Assembly (NCBI RefSeq): GCF_000382385.1
Contig: NZ_KB908320.1
Location: forward strand, 1 to 64,000
Length of the DNA stretch: 64,000 nucleotides
From: Segatella maculosa DSM 19339 = JCM 15638
GTDB taxonomy: Bacteria; Bacteroidota; Bacteroidia; Bacteroidales; Bacteroidaceae
Direction of reading: 5' to 3'
In this document: positions 44,804-52,820 of the stretch, one piece after another
Numbering within the stretch: the stretch's first letter is position 1
Layout: each line of letters opens with the position of its first letter
Notes under the pieces: model-generated
Told to the model about the DNA's origin: nothing
Seen by the model: only the letters and a program-made list of their open reading frames with translations
Databases searched by the model: none
Made by a program: the position numbers and the translations under genes

Positions 44804-45664
44804 CTACAACGTAAGGATAAGACAGGCCCAATCGCCCTCTTGTTTCCGTCCGAATTCTTCCAATCCAAGTTGTCGTGCATGTTTCAGAAGCAGGGGAATG
44901 TCGGCCAAATAGAAGCCGCTGAGTATCAGCAAGCCGCCTTTGGCCATGACATTCTTAAAAGTTTCCAAATCGTTTAAGAGTATGTTGCGGTTGATGTTGG
45001 CCATGACAACGTCGAAAACCCCGCTGATATGGTTCAGCACATTGGCATCGCCATGGTACACCTCCATGTTTTCTACGCCGTTAAGTGCGGCATTATGCCG
45101 GGAATTCTCTACGCTCCACTCGTCTATATCATATCCGATAACACGCTTTGCTCCATGCTTCGCGGCGACAATCCCCAATATTCCGGTGCCACAACCACAG
45201 TCGATCACACGCTTATCTTTCAGGTTCTGGTGGAGCAGGGTAGAGACTATCAATCTCGTTGTCTCGTGTGTTCCGGTCCCAAAGGCCAATCTTGCGTCAA
45301 TGAAAACATGCTCTGTCTTGCCGGTTGTGGCGGGAACAGGCTTCTTGGCATCGCAAATCAAGAGTCTTCCTTCAATATCGATAGGTTCGAAGCCCTGTGC
45401 CTCCCATTCTTGGTTCCAGTCTTTATCATCAGCATTTCTCACTGTATAAGTGATGTGAACGCCCGGTATAATGAAATGTTCGATAGCCTTCTTCATCACG
45501 TCTTCATTCCAATTCTCCGTTTGGGCGAATGCTTTGAGTCCGTTTTCAGTGTCTTCAAACGATTCACAACCGGCCTCTCCGGCTGCATCTGCTAGCAAAG
45601 CGCGTGCGTCATCAGCAGTTTCTGGGTTGCATTCCAGCTTGAAATCAATCTCGAAATACTTCAT
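44804..45664 (-). CDS. prmA: ribosomal protein L11 methyltransferase
   Basis: SAM-dependent trimethylase of 286 residues modifying L11. N-terminal substrate-recognition domain (about 1-115, with NWNEDVMKKAIEHFIIPG), then the methyltransferase with DARLAFGTGTHETTRL (the family's FGTGxHxTT), VIDCGCGTGILGIVAAK (SAM loop) and VMANINRNILL (the substrate NINxxxL motif). Complete and typical. It is convergent with gmd and divergent from the next gene; a TATATTTG -7 element (minus strand, 45685-45692) precedes it. Confidence 0.96.
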   Translation of the reverse strand: MKYFEIDFKLECNPETADDARALLADAAGEAGCESFEDTENGLKAFAQTENWNEDVMKKAIEHFIIPGVHITYTVRNADDKDWNQEWEAQGFEPIDIEGRLLICDAKKPVPATTGKTEHVFIDARLAFGTGTHETTRLIVSTLLHQNLKDKRVIDCGCGTGILGIVAAKHGAKRVIGYDIDEWSVENSRHNAALNGVENMEVYHGDANVLNHISGVFDVVMANINRNILLNDLETFKNVMAKGGLLILSGFYLADIPLLLKHARQLGLEEFGRKQEGDWACLILTL

Positions 45665-45684
45665 AATGTTGTTTAATTTTGGTG

Positions 45685-45742
45685 CAAATATATAAAAAAT
45701 AGGGAAAAACCTATCGCCGATTAGGGAATTTCCTTATTTTTG
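45685..45742. promoter_or_regulatory. divergent -7 elements between prmA and the Tyr/Gly-rich protein gene
   Basis: TATATTTG on the minus strand (45685-45692) towards prmA, and TATTTTTG on the plus strand (45735-45742) towards the gene at 45805. -33 elements are unclear. Confidence 0.5.
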
Positions 45743-45804
45743 CAATAGAAGAATAAATAATTTTGTAACTGAAAATAAGTGTAATTAAATAGGGAGACAA
45801 TAAT

Positions 45805-46851
45805 ATGAAAAAGCTTGTTCTCATGACAGTTCTTGCCGGATTTTTGCCATTATCAATGATGGCACAGGACGACGACCTCTATTTCACACCGAAAAAGAGT
45901 TCGGAAACCGGCCCTATGGTTGAAAAATCAACCTATTATTCAGGCAGTGACCGCAGCGTTGATGAGTACAATCGTCGCGGGAAATATTGGAGTCACTATC
46001 AGAAGATAGGCACTGACGGAAAGGGAAACGACATTATTCAGTTCTCCAAGGGCAAGGGTGTCTATCCCGATTCCACGTATATCGACACCACCTTTGTCGG
46101 AAAGTATTATGATTCCATGACAGATGCCGACGATTATAGATACACACAGCGCATGAGTCGCTGGGATGGTTTCTATAATCCGTGGTATTATAGTTATTCA
46201 TGGGGCTTTGGCCCTTATTGGGGCTATGGTCCTCGCTGGCGTTATGGCTGGTACGACCCGTTCTATGACCCTTGGTATGATCCATGGTATTATGGTTACT
46301 ACGGCTATGGTTATGGCTATCCATACTATGGTTATGCCGGTTGGTATGGCGGATGGTACAGTCCATGGTATTACGGTGGCTATTATGGCGGTTATTATGG
46401 CTATCCTTATTATAGTGGATACGTAAGCTATAATCGTCCGACAGGCACGATGAACCATAGTTATGCTTCCAATTCAACTTCGTTCCCAACCGGTTCGTTT
46501 GGCGAAGCGCGTAGTCGTTTCAGCGGTAGCCGCTCTTCTATGTCGTCAACACCGGGCGTTCGTGTTGGTAACAGCGGCATGTTCGGAGGCTCAAGGGCCG
46601 TGGGTGGCAGTCGTTCTTACAACAATGGCAACACGGACATACCTTCACGCTCTTACAATAACAGTCCTTCACGCGGTTCCTATAATCAGGTTCCCACTCG
46701 TTCCTATAATTCGAGCAGCTTTAACTCGGGCTCTTCTTTCGGTGGTAGCGTTCATTCCGGTGGCGGATTCTCAGGCGGTCATTCCGGAGGAGGCTTCTCC
46801 GGAGGAGGCGGAGGCTTCTCTTCCGGTGGTTCGTTCGGTGGACGTAGATAA
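45805..46851 (+). CDS. exported Tyr/Trp/Gly-rich low-complexity protein
   Basis: Protein of 348 residues with a signal peptide (KKLVLMTVLAGFLPLSMMAQ). The N-terminal 115 residues are an ordinary-looking mature part with SKGKGVYPDSTYIDTTF. Residues about 120-205 are repeats of Tyr, Trp, Gly, Asp and Pro (for example YDPWYDPWYYGYYGYG), and the last 130 are Ser/Gly/Asn-rich with SRSYNN, ending in a tract of Gly, Ser and Phe (GGGFSGGHSGG). Nothing catalytic is visible. Composition suggests an adhesive, matrix or surface protein. The FadL-like porin gene follows after 30 bases, so they are probably co-transcribed. Confidence 0.85.
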   Translation: MKKLVLMTVLAGFLPLSMMAQDDDLYFTPKKSSETGPMVEKSTYYSGSDRSVDEYNRRGKYWSHYQKIGTDGKGNDIIQFSKGKGVYPDSTYIDTTFVGKYYDSMTDADDYRYTQRMSRWDGFYNPWYYSYSWGFGPYWGYGPRWRYGWYDPFYDPWYDPWYYGYYGYGYGYPYYGYAGWYGGWYSPWYYGGYYGGYYGYPYYSGYVSYNRPTGTMNHSYASNSTSFPTGSFGEARSRFSGSRSSMSSTPGVRVGNSGMFGGSRAVGGSRSYNNGNTDIPSRSYNNSPSRGSYNQVPTRSYNSSSFNSGSSFGGSVHSGGGFSGGHSGGGFSGGGGGFSSGGSFGGRR

Positions 46852-46881
46852 GCTATAAAACAACAAAGTAAAAGAATGGAT

Positions 46882-48417
46882 ATGAAAAATTTATATATTT
46901 CTATTGCAGTGCTTTCCCTATGTGGGTTGCCTGCAATGGCTCAGGAGACTTATGAGAATACGAAGCTCGTTGATAACGATTTGAACGGTACGGCCCGTTA
47001 TGTCGGTATGGGCGGTGCAATGGAGGCATTGGGAGCCGATATATCGACGATGGGCACTAACCCTGCGGGCATAGGTCTGTTCCGCAAGTCGAAGGTCGAC
47101 ATGTCCTTTGGACTTGTCAGCCAGCAAGACGCAACCAAGTTCAACACTTTGGGCAAGACAAACGCCAGTTTCGACCAGATAGGCTTTGTATATGTGCTCA
47201 ATAAAACCTCGAATTCGGTTTTCAACATAGGTTTCAACTATCACAAGAGCCGCAACTTCGACCAGATTTTAAGTGCAGCCAATACGCTGGATAATGCATC
47301 ACAGAACAAACTGACGTATCAGAAGTATCGTAAGGGCATCTTTACTGATAAGAAAAGCATGACCTATAATCAGATAGATAACCTCTATATGGAGAATCTG
47401 CTTTATAATAACAAGGATAAGAAGTACTATAACTTCCCGGCGACAGGCTATCTCTATAATGAGGAAAACAAAGGTTATATCGGCGAATATGATTTCAACA
47501 TGAGCGGAAACATCAACAACCGCGTTTACTTGGGCCTGACTGTTGGGCTGCACGATGTGCATTATCGCAGCTATTCCGAATACACCGAGAACTTTGCACC
47601 CAACAGGGATAATATCCCCGGCCTGACTTTGAACGACAATCGCGAGATAACGGGTACGGGATATGACGTAAAGTTCGGCGCAGTCTTCCGTCCGTTCGAC
47701 GCAAGCGCATTCAGATTGGGTGTTTATATCCATACGCCGACATGGTATGACCTGACAACGTCGAACTATTCGACGATGACCGACGGAAATGTAGCAAAAC
47801 CAACGAATGAATCCTACGACTTCAGAATAGACACGCCTTGGAAGTTCGGCTTGAGCTTGGGCCATACGATAGGCAACTTCATTGCCTTGGGTGCCACTTA
47901 CGAATATGCCGACTACGGAGCCATCAGCACACGCATCAAAGATGGCGGTTATTATGATTCTTGGTCTGGTTCTTATTACGAGAACAGCCACAGAGATAAG
48001 GCGATGAATGCGCACACGGAGGCCACGTTGAAGGGCGTTCACACGCTGAAGTTGGGAGCCGAGGTCAAGGTTATGCCCGAGTTGGCGGTACGTGTGGGCT
48101 ATAATTACCTGAGTGCGATGTTCAATGAGAATGGTGCGAAGAATGGAACCGTTGCTTCTCCCGGCTCATACTATGCAAGTTCTACGAGCTTTGTGAATTG
48201 GAAAGCTACGAACCGTCTCACTTGCGGCTTAGGCTATACGGCCAAGAATTTCAATATCGACTTGGCTTATCAGTACAGTGCACAGAAAGGGGACTTCTAT
48301 CCGTTTATGAACTATTACGAAAGTAACACGTCGTCTCCGGAGGACAACATCGCAACCATGACCAAAGTGAACAACAAGCGTCATCAGTTGCTCCTGACAT
48401 TGGGCTACCGCTTCTGA
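46882..48417 (+). CDS. FadL/OmpP1-like outer-membrane protein
   Basis: Predicted beta-barrel of 511 residues with a signal peptide (KNLYISIAVLSLCGLPAMAQ). Just after it comes ARYVGMGGAMEALGADISTMGTNPAGIG, shown here in outline: the GxGGAMxALG and NPAGI motifs are characteristic of FadL/TodX-type channels for hydrophobic molecules. The rest alternates amphipathic strands and turns and ends in a terminal aromatic (LGYRF), as outer-membrane barrels do. The start at 46882 gives the cleanest signal peptide; an ATG at 46876 adds two residues. Ligand unknown. Confidence 0.88.
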   Translation: MKNLYISIAVLSLCGLPAMAQETYENTKLVDNDLNGTARYVGMGGAMEALGADISTMGTNPAGIGLFRKSKVDMSFGLVSQQDATKFNTLGKTNASFDQIGFVYVLNKTSNSVFNIGFNYHKSRNFDQILSAANTLDNASQNKLTYQKYRKGIFTDKKSMTYNQIDNLYMENLLYNNKDKKYYNFPATGYLYNEENKGYIGEYDFNMSGNINNRVYLGLTVGLHDVHYRSYSEYTENFAPNRDNIPGLTLNDNREITGTGYDVKFGAVFRPFDASAFRLGVYIHTPTWYDLTTSNYSTMTDGNVAKPTNESYDFRIDTPWKFGLSLGHTIGNFIALGATYEYADYGAISTRIKDGGYYDSWSGSYYENSHRDKAMNAHTEATLKGVHTLKLGAEVKVMPELAVRVGYNYLSAMFNENGAKNGTVASPGSYYASSTSFVNWKATNRLTCGLGYTAKNFNIDLAYQYSAQKGDFYPFMNYYESNTSSPEDNIATMTKVNNKRHQLLLTLGYRF

Positions 48418-48426
48418 CCAATAAAC

Positions 48427-48470
48427 AATAAAAGGAATTTGTCTCTCGGCAAATTCCTTTTATTTTGTTC
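48427..48470 (+). terminator. terminator after the FadL-like gene
   Basis: A perfect 15-bp stem AATAAAAGGAATTTG / CAAATTCCTTTTATT (48427-48441 and 48450-48464), 8-base loop, then TTGTTC. Confidence 0.9.
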
Positions 48471-48545
48471 CCATTATTCCTTATATCGGTCCGATTTAGG
48501 CTCAACATCCGGCTTGACCTTCAATATCATTCCTATTGTACACAT

Positions 48546-48770
48546 ATTATCTATCCTGTTGTATAGATACTATCTATCCTCTCCGATACATACTATCTAT
48601 CCTGTTGCATAGATACTATCTATCCTTTCCTATAGATACTATCTATCCTCAAGGACTCTAAGTATAAGGTGTCAAGGACTCTAAGTATAAGTCCTTTCAT
48701 ACCTCCAATAGGAGTCCGATCGTACCTCCAATGGAAGTCCTCTTGCACTTCCACTGGAGGTCTTATTCAC
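48546..48770. repeat. 10-unit 23-bp phased array with switching units
   Basis: Steps of exactly 23 at 48546, 48569, 48592, 48615, 48638, 48661, 48684, 48707, 48730 and 48753. Early units read ACTATCTATCC; then AGTATAAG with AAGGACTCTA; then AATGGAAGTCC with ACCTCC. It runs up to the stop codon of the next gene and fills most of the 353-base gap 48418-48770. Confidence 0.92.
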
Positions 48771-49850
48771 TTATAACTTGATGTAGATTTTCTTCTTCCA
48801 CAGCGGGTAGCCGATGGCTGCATGGAGCAGGGTGAAGAGCAGTGCATATACCAATGAAGCAAGATAGGGATTGATGATGATGGCATGAAGCGTGCCGTAT
48901 AACTCTTCCTTCCATGCCCGGCTGCCGAACAGAATGGAGAGCAGTTCGCTGACTACATAGAGGAACAAAGGATTGGTTCCAAAAACAAGAAAGAAGGTCA
49001 ATCGCGAGCGTGAGACGCCTTTCATGTCGATGACGTACATCAGGAGACCCAAGCATGTTGCGGCCAATCCGCAGGTTATGCAGACGTAACTCGGACTCCA
49101 GATGCGTTTGTTCAGTGGTAGGCCGAAGCTCGCCAGATAGCCGATGAGAACAAGGACGCCGCCGACTAACAGGCATTTCAATACTTTCTCTTCCGTCGTT
49201 CGGGCCATAGCCATCAGTCTGCCGCAGTAAAAGCCGATGAGCGTGTGGGCTATAGCCGGCAAACTGCTGGCAAGTCCTTCGGGGTCGACGGGGCTTTTAT
49301 GGTAGAGATGTGCTTGGCCGAAAAGGTGAATGTCGATTTGTGCGATAAGGTTTTGCTGGCTGTCGTAGGCATAGCCGTTTCCGAGCATCAGGAACATAGC
49401 GTAGGCCATCAGCAGCGTTGCAATCAGGGGTAGGATACGTTTGTGGTTGATGCTGAGCGCAAAGACGCTGACGGCACCATAACAGATGGCAATTCGCTGC
49501 ATGACGCCCCATATCCGGAGGTGTTCGAAGTCTAAGGCACGGCCTTGCTGCAGTAGGTCGAACCAATTGATGAACAAACCTATTGCGAACAAGAGCACCG
49601 TTCGCTTGGCAATCTTGTATGCTGTCTGCCTGTTCCACGCGAAGTTTGTCTGCTTCAGGCTGAGGAATGTGGATATACCCATGATGAAAAGAAAGAAAGG
49701 GAAGACGAGGTCGCAGGGTGTCATTCCGTTCCATTTGCTGTGTTGCAGCGTAGCATAAATGTGTTCGCCGGCGCCGTTGTTCACAAGTATCATCAAACAA
49801 ACCGTCATTCCGCGAAGCACGTCAAGGGAGAGGAGTCTTTTCTTTTCCAT
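48771..49850 (-). CDS. HGSNAT-like acyltransferase (DUF5009 / heparan-glucosaminide N-acetyltransferase family)
   Basis: Polytopic membrane protein of 359 residues with about ten spans. The opening RLLSLDVLRGMTVCLMILVNN, in outline, contains the family's S-LD-LRG motif, followed by GMTPCDLVFPFFLFIMGIS, typical of the DUF5009/HGSNAT_cat group. In animals HGSNAT acetylates terminal glucosamine of heparan sulfate across the lysosomal membrane, after which NAGLU removes the GlcNAc. Here the gene lies 6 bases downstream of a NAGLU-type glycosidase, the same functional pair. Donor and substrate in bacteria are not established. Confidence 0.85.
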   Translation of the reverse strand: MEKKRLLSLDVLRGMTVCLMILVNNGAGEHIYATLQHSKWNGMTPCDLVFPFFLFIMGISTFLSLKQTNFAWNRQTAYKIAKRTVLLFAIGLFINWFDLLQQGRALDFEHLRIWGVMQRIAICYGAVSVFALSINHKRILPLIATLLMAYAMFLMLGNGYAYDSQQNLIAQIDIHLFGQAHLYHKSPVDPEGLASSLPAIAHTLIGFYCGRLMAMARTTEEKVLKCLLVGGVLVLIGYLASFGLPLNKRIWSPSYVCITCGLAATCLGLLMYVIDMKGVSRSRLTFFLVFGTNPLFLYVVSELLSILFGSRAWKEELYGTLHAIIINPYLASLVYALLFTLLHAAIGYPLWKKKIYIKL

Positions 49851-49856
49851 ATCGTC

Positions 49857-52085
49857 TTATTTCAAGAACCGGATTACTTCCTTTGCCATGTCAATGGCGT
49901 CGCCTTCGGGCTGACTTCGGTAGGTGTTGTGTTGCAGTGTCCAAGGCTCTTCGATGGCATACCAATCAATCTGCGGGCCTTTTGGCAGGGCCATCTCAAA
50001 GAGTTCGTTGGCGGTTTTGTTGGCATTCGCTCCTCCGCCGAGCGCATCTTCGTTGCTTCGCGTGTTGTCTTCCATTTGCTTGGCAAGCGCATACATATAG
50101 ATTTTCCACCTTTTATAATAGAAGTCTTTCAGAATGCCCTGCCATTCTTTGTGCGCATAGTCTCTTAGTCCGCCGTTATCGGCACAAGTTCTGTTTCCCC
50201 ATGTCGTTATTTGCACGCGGGCATTCCACTCGTAGAGGTTTTTTTCGGCCTGCGTTGTCCCAAGACTTCTTGCTGCTTCCGTCCAATGTCCCAAGCGAAA
50301 TTCCTTTCTTGTGCCCAATAACCTGTCTTGCAATAGTATCATATCGAGGAAACGTCTCGCGTCTTTCGCAAAGGCTGCACGGCTGAATCCATTGTAATCG
50401 GCGATGGTCTTGAGATATTGCAAACGACCTTGGTCGGCCAGAGCCTGCCGACAGATATCTATTAGGTCGTATTCAAAGTTGTTGTTGCCTTTGTAACGAC
50501 TGGAAACGCTTGTCATGAGTCGGGCTGCTTCCAAGGTAGCTTGCGGGTCGTAATAGTTTCTCATCTTAGACCAACTCTTCACCTGAAAGTTATTCAATCC
50601 CGGTCTGCCGCAAAATACACTCTCATGTGGACCTTGCTGATTGTTTCCGGCCGGGCAATTGTAAATCGTTTCTGCAAGCAAGAGCCATGCACGCTCGATG
50701 GTCTCATCTTTCCTGCCGTATCTTGCCTTCACATAACCTCTGACCCAATCTTCCTTTTTGAATATTTCCGGTCGCCATGGCAGTTCGCTCATGAGTTCAA
50801 ACATCACGGGATTGTTCTCTGAACCTTCCATCGTAAAGCCGATACCTTTCAGATGTTGTGTATTTGGGCTTCGCTTCTTGGTGCTATAGAAATTGTGAAT
50901 CAGTTGGTCCATACGTCCATGTAGCCCCACATTTGCCCCGAAGTTCTCAAGCATGCAAAACAACCAATCGTGCTGCTCGTATCCTTTCTCTCGTTTCCAC
51001 ACAGAGGGAATACCGAACATGGGCCTGCATTCAGAAAACAAATCCAATATCAGCAAATCGCCATTCTTCATATCTTGTATCATACGCGGACGTGGGTTTT
51101 CTGTCCATCCTTGAATAACCCATGTCGCTTTTGGGTTGATACGTTTCATCGCCTCCAGCATCACGCTTCCCGCTTTGCCATAGTCCAAGGCATCATCGTC
51201 GTTGCTTTCATGGAAAGGATCCATGCTATAGTAATTGGCCTTGCCATAAAGTCGTGTCAGTTCGACATAATAAAGGTCGGCAATCCTGTTAAACTGACTG
51301 TCGGTAGGTGATAGATTAGCGGGCCGAGTGTAGCCATTCCATTTGCCACCGTCAGTGACATTAAGTCCCAATTTCTCTTTGGCATCATGGGGCATCATAC
51401 CACAGAAGCCCGGCAACACGGGCTCCATGCCATACTCATGCATTCTTTGAAGAATCTTCTTCTGTAGCGTTTCCTGTTGTTTATACCAAGAATCGGGCAG
51501 CGGACCGCCCCAACCTTCAAGGTTGTTCATCTCCCACCATGCGAGGAATGCAGGCCCTGCGATGAACTTTCCGATTTCTTTCTTGGTGTAACCCAGCTTC
51601 AATAGCATGTTACGCCACGCCACCTCTTCGCCCACAATGGCCAAGGGGAGATTGACACCATGCAGTGCCATCCAGTCAATCTCTGTTTGCCAGCGTTCCC
51701 AATTCCAAAAGGCCATGGAGTAGGAGAAGGTACAATAATTGAAATCATACCTCAACTTCAAGTCGGTTTCGTGTCGTTCTGTTTGGGTTACTTGCGGCAG
51801 ACGTTCCGGAAGGTTTGCAGTCATGTTGTTCCAAGTCAAGTGTATGCCGGCATGATATTTCAGATACCAATTCAGTCCGGTGGCAATATTCACCCACGTG
51901 TTACCTTTTATGACGACTTTATTTCCCTCTTGCGAAAGTTCAAAGAAGTCTGTCGGGCTTTTAATCAATTGGGTCTTGAATTTCTTGCTTGCTCCTCTTT
52001 CAATACGCTCCAGCAGGTTCTCTACCGGGTTAGCTGATATAACGACGCTCGTCAGGCAAAATAATGCGATGATAAAGTTTCTCAT
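49857..52085 (-). CDS. alpha-N-acetylglucosaminidase (GH89, NAGLU-like)
   Basis: Exported glycoside hydrolase of 742 residues with a signal peptide (RNFIIALFCLTSVVISA). GH89 parts in order: N-terminal domain to about 100; catalytic domain with NYCTFSYSMAFWNWERW, IVGEEVAWRN (a catalytic Glu), GPAFLAWWEMNN, GPLPDSWY and the second acidic site in YYSMDPFHES; then a helical C-terminal domain. It would cleave terminal alpha-GlcNAc, for example from heparan sulfate or mucin. The start at 52085 is chosen because the ATG at 52106 lies inside a TACCTTTG element (52104-52111), so translation from it is unlikely. Confidence 0.95.
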   Translation of the reverse strand: MRNFIIALFCLTSVVISANPVENLLERIERGASKKFKTQLIKSPTDFFELSQEGNKVVIKGNTWVNIATGLNWYLKYHAGIHLTWNNMTANLPERLPQVTQTERHETDLKLRYDFNYCTFSYSMAFWNWERWQTEIDWMALHGVNLPLAIVGEEVAWRNMLLKLGYTKKEIGKFIAGPAFLAWWEMNNLEGWGGPLPDSWYKQQETLQKKILQRMHEYGMEPVLPGFCGMMPHDAKEKLGLNVTDGGKWNGYTRPANLSPTDSQFNRIADLYYVELTRLYGKANYYSMDPFHESNDDDALDYGKAGSVMLEAMKRINPKATWVIQGWTENPRPRMIQDMKNGDLLILDLFSECRPMFGIPSVWKREKGYEQHDWLFCMLENFGANVGLHGRMDQLIHNFYSTKKRSPNTQHLKGIGFTMEGSENNPVMFELMSELPWRPEIFKKEDWVRGYVKARYGRKDETIERAWLLLAETIYNCPAGNNQQGPHESVFCGRPGLNNFQVKSWSKMRNYYDPQATLEAARLMTSVSSRYKGNNNFEYDLIDICRQALADQGRLQYLKTIADYNGFSRAAFAKDARRFLDMILLQDRLLGTRKEFRLGHWTEAARSLGTTQAEKNLYEWNARVQITTWGNRTCADNGGLRDYAHKEWQGILKDFYYKRWKIYMYALAKQMEDNTRSNEDALGGGANANKTANELFEMALPKGPQIDWYAIEEPWTLQHNTYRSQPEGDAIDMAKEVIRFLK

Positions 52086-52151
52086 GTCATTCACTTTTAT
52101 TTGCAAAGGTAGGCAATTTAATTAATTTCTTATGGCCATTTTCGTTATAAA

Positions 52152-52183
52152 GCAAAAAAGAGAGATAAATTCTATCTCTCTTT
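52152..52183 (-). terminator. terminator of the tRNA-Lys transcript
   Basis: AAAGAGAGATA / TATCTCTCTTT (52157-52167 and 52173-52183), a perfect 11-bp stem with 5-base loop. On the minus strand it continues into TTTTTGC, directly after the downstream tRNA. Confidence 0.88.
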
Positions 52184-52184
52184 G

Positions 52185-52257
52185 TACACCCTTAGGGATT
52201 CGAACCCTAGACCCACTGATTAAGAGTCAGTTGCTCTACCAACTGAGCTAAGGGTGC
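52185..52257 (-). tRNA. tRNA-Lys (anticodon CUU)
   Basis: A 73-nt cloverleaf on the minus strand: acceptor GCACCCT with AGGGTGT, D arm GCTCAGTTGGTAGAGC, anticodon stem ACTGA/TCAGT around loop CTCTTAA (anticodon CTT), and T arm TAGGG TTCGAAT CCCTA. CCA is not encoded. Confidence 0.98.
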
Positions 52258-52287
52258 AAATGCAATATTTCCGGTAATCTTCAAATG

Positions 52288-52360
52288 TACACCCTTAGGG
52301 ATTCGAACCCTAGACCCACTGATTAAGAGTCAGTTGCTCTACCAACTGAGCTAAGGGTGC
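52288..52360 (-). tRNA. tRNA-Lys (anticodon CUU), second identical copy
   Basis: Identical in all 73 positions to the copy at 52185-52257, 30 bases upstream of it on the same strand. Both are presumably processed from one transcript. Confidence 0.98.
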
Positions 52361-52400
52361 ATTTGTTTCACCTCGGATATTGCTTTCCGAATTGCGTGTG

Positions 52401-52432
52401 CAAAGGTACATTCTTTTCATTAAACAGCCAAA
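52401..52432 (-). promoter_or_regulatory. promoter for the tRNA-Lys pair
   Basis: On the minus strand: TTTG (52429-52432), 20 bases, TACCTTTG (52401-52408), a full consensus, about 41 bases before the first tRNA. Confidence 0.8.
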
Positions 52433-52484
52433 CAAAAGCGCTCTTTTTTTGAAAAAAACACGGACAATCTGTCATCTGTTTTAC

Positions 52485-52594
52485 AGTTTCACCCATTTTA
52501 CAACCCAATCTCAGCCATTTTGTGACTCAATCTCAGCCATTTTGTGGCCTAATATGGCTGACTTTGCAAGCTAAAATGGTTGAGATTGGATTGT
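52485..52594. repeat. five-unit 22-bp array of the CAGCCATTTT family
   Basis: Steps at 52485, 52507, 52529, 52551 and 52573. Two units read AATCTCAGCCATTTTGTG; the last two carry reverse-complement forms (ATGGCTGACTTT, AAAATGGTTGAGATT). The gene-free stretch 52361-52820 contains the tRNA promoter, this array and a short CTTTGTGGGAG direct repeat at 52607 and 52628; nothing else was recognised. Confidence 0.88.
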
Positions 52595-52820
52595 AAAATA
52601 AAACACCTTTGTGGGAGGAATGAATTTCTTTGTGGGAGAAAATGCTACAGTTCACTATATCGTTTGGCTGATACGGCCAACCGCATGAAAGGTGTAGGAA
52701 CTCACGGCTCATACGTCTGTTCAAATAAACATGTGTAATATATCTTCAATTCATCTTGGACAGGCAAACGAACCGTGTGTCCCTATTTATCAATCTCAGC
52801 GATATGGTAAGACAGGTTGC

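Noticed and set aside
46034..46489. 151-residue minus-strand frame opposite the Tyr/Gly-rich protein
   Set aside because: It is the complement of the low-complexity codons (His/Asn-rich) and has no independent support.
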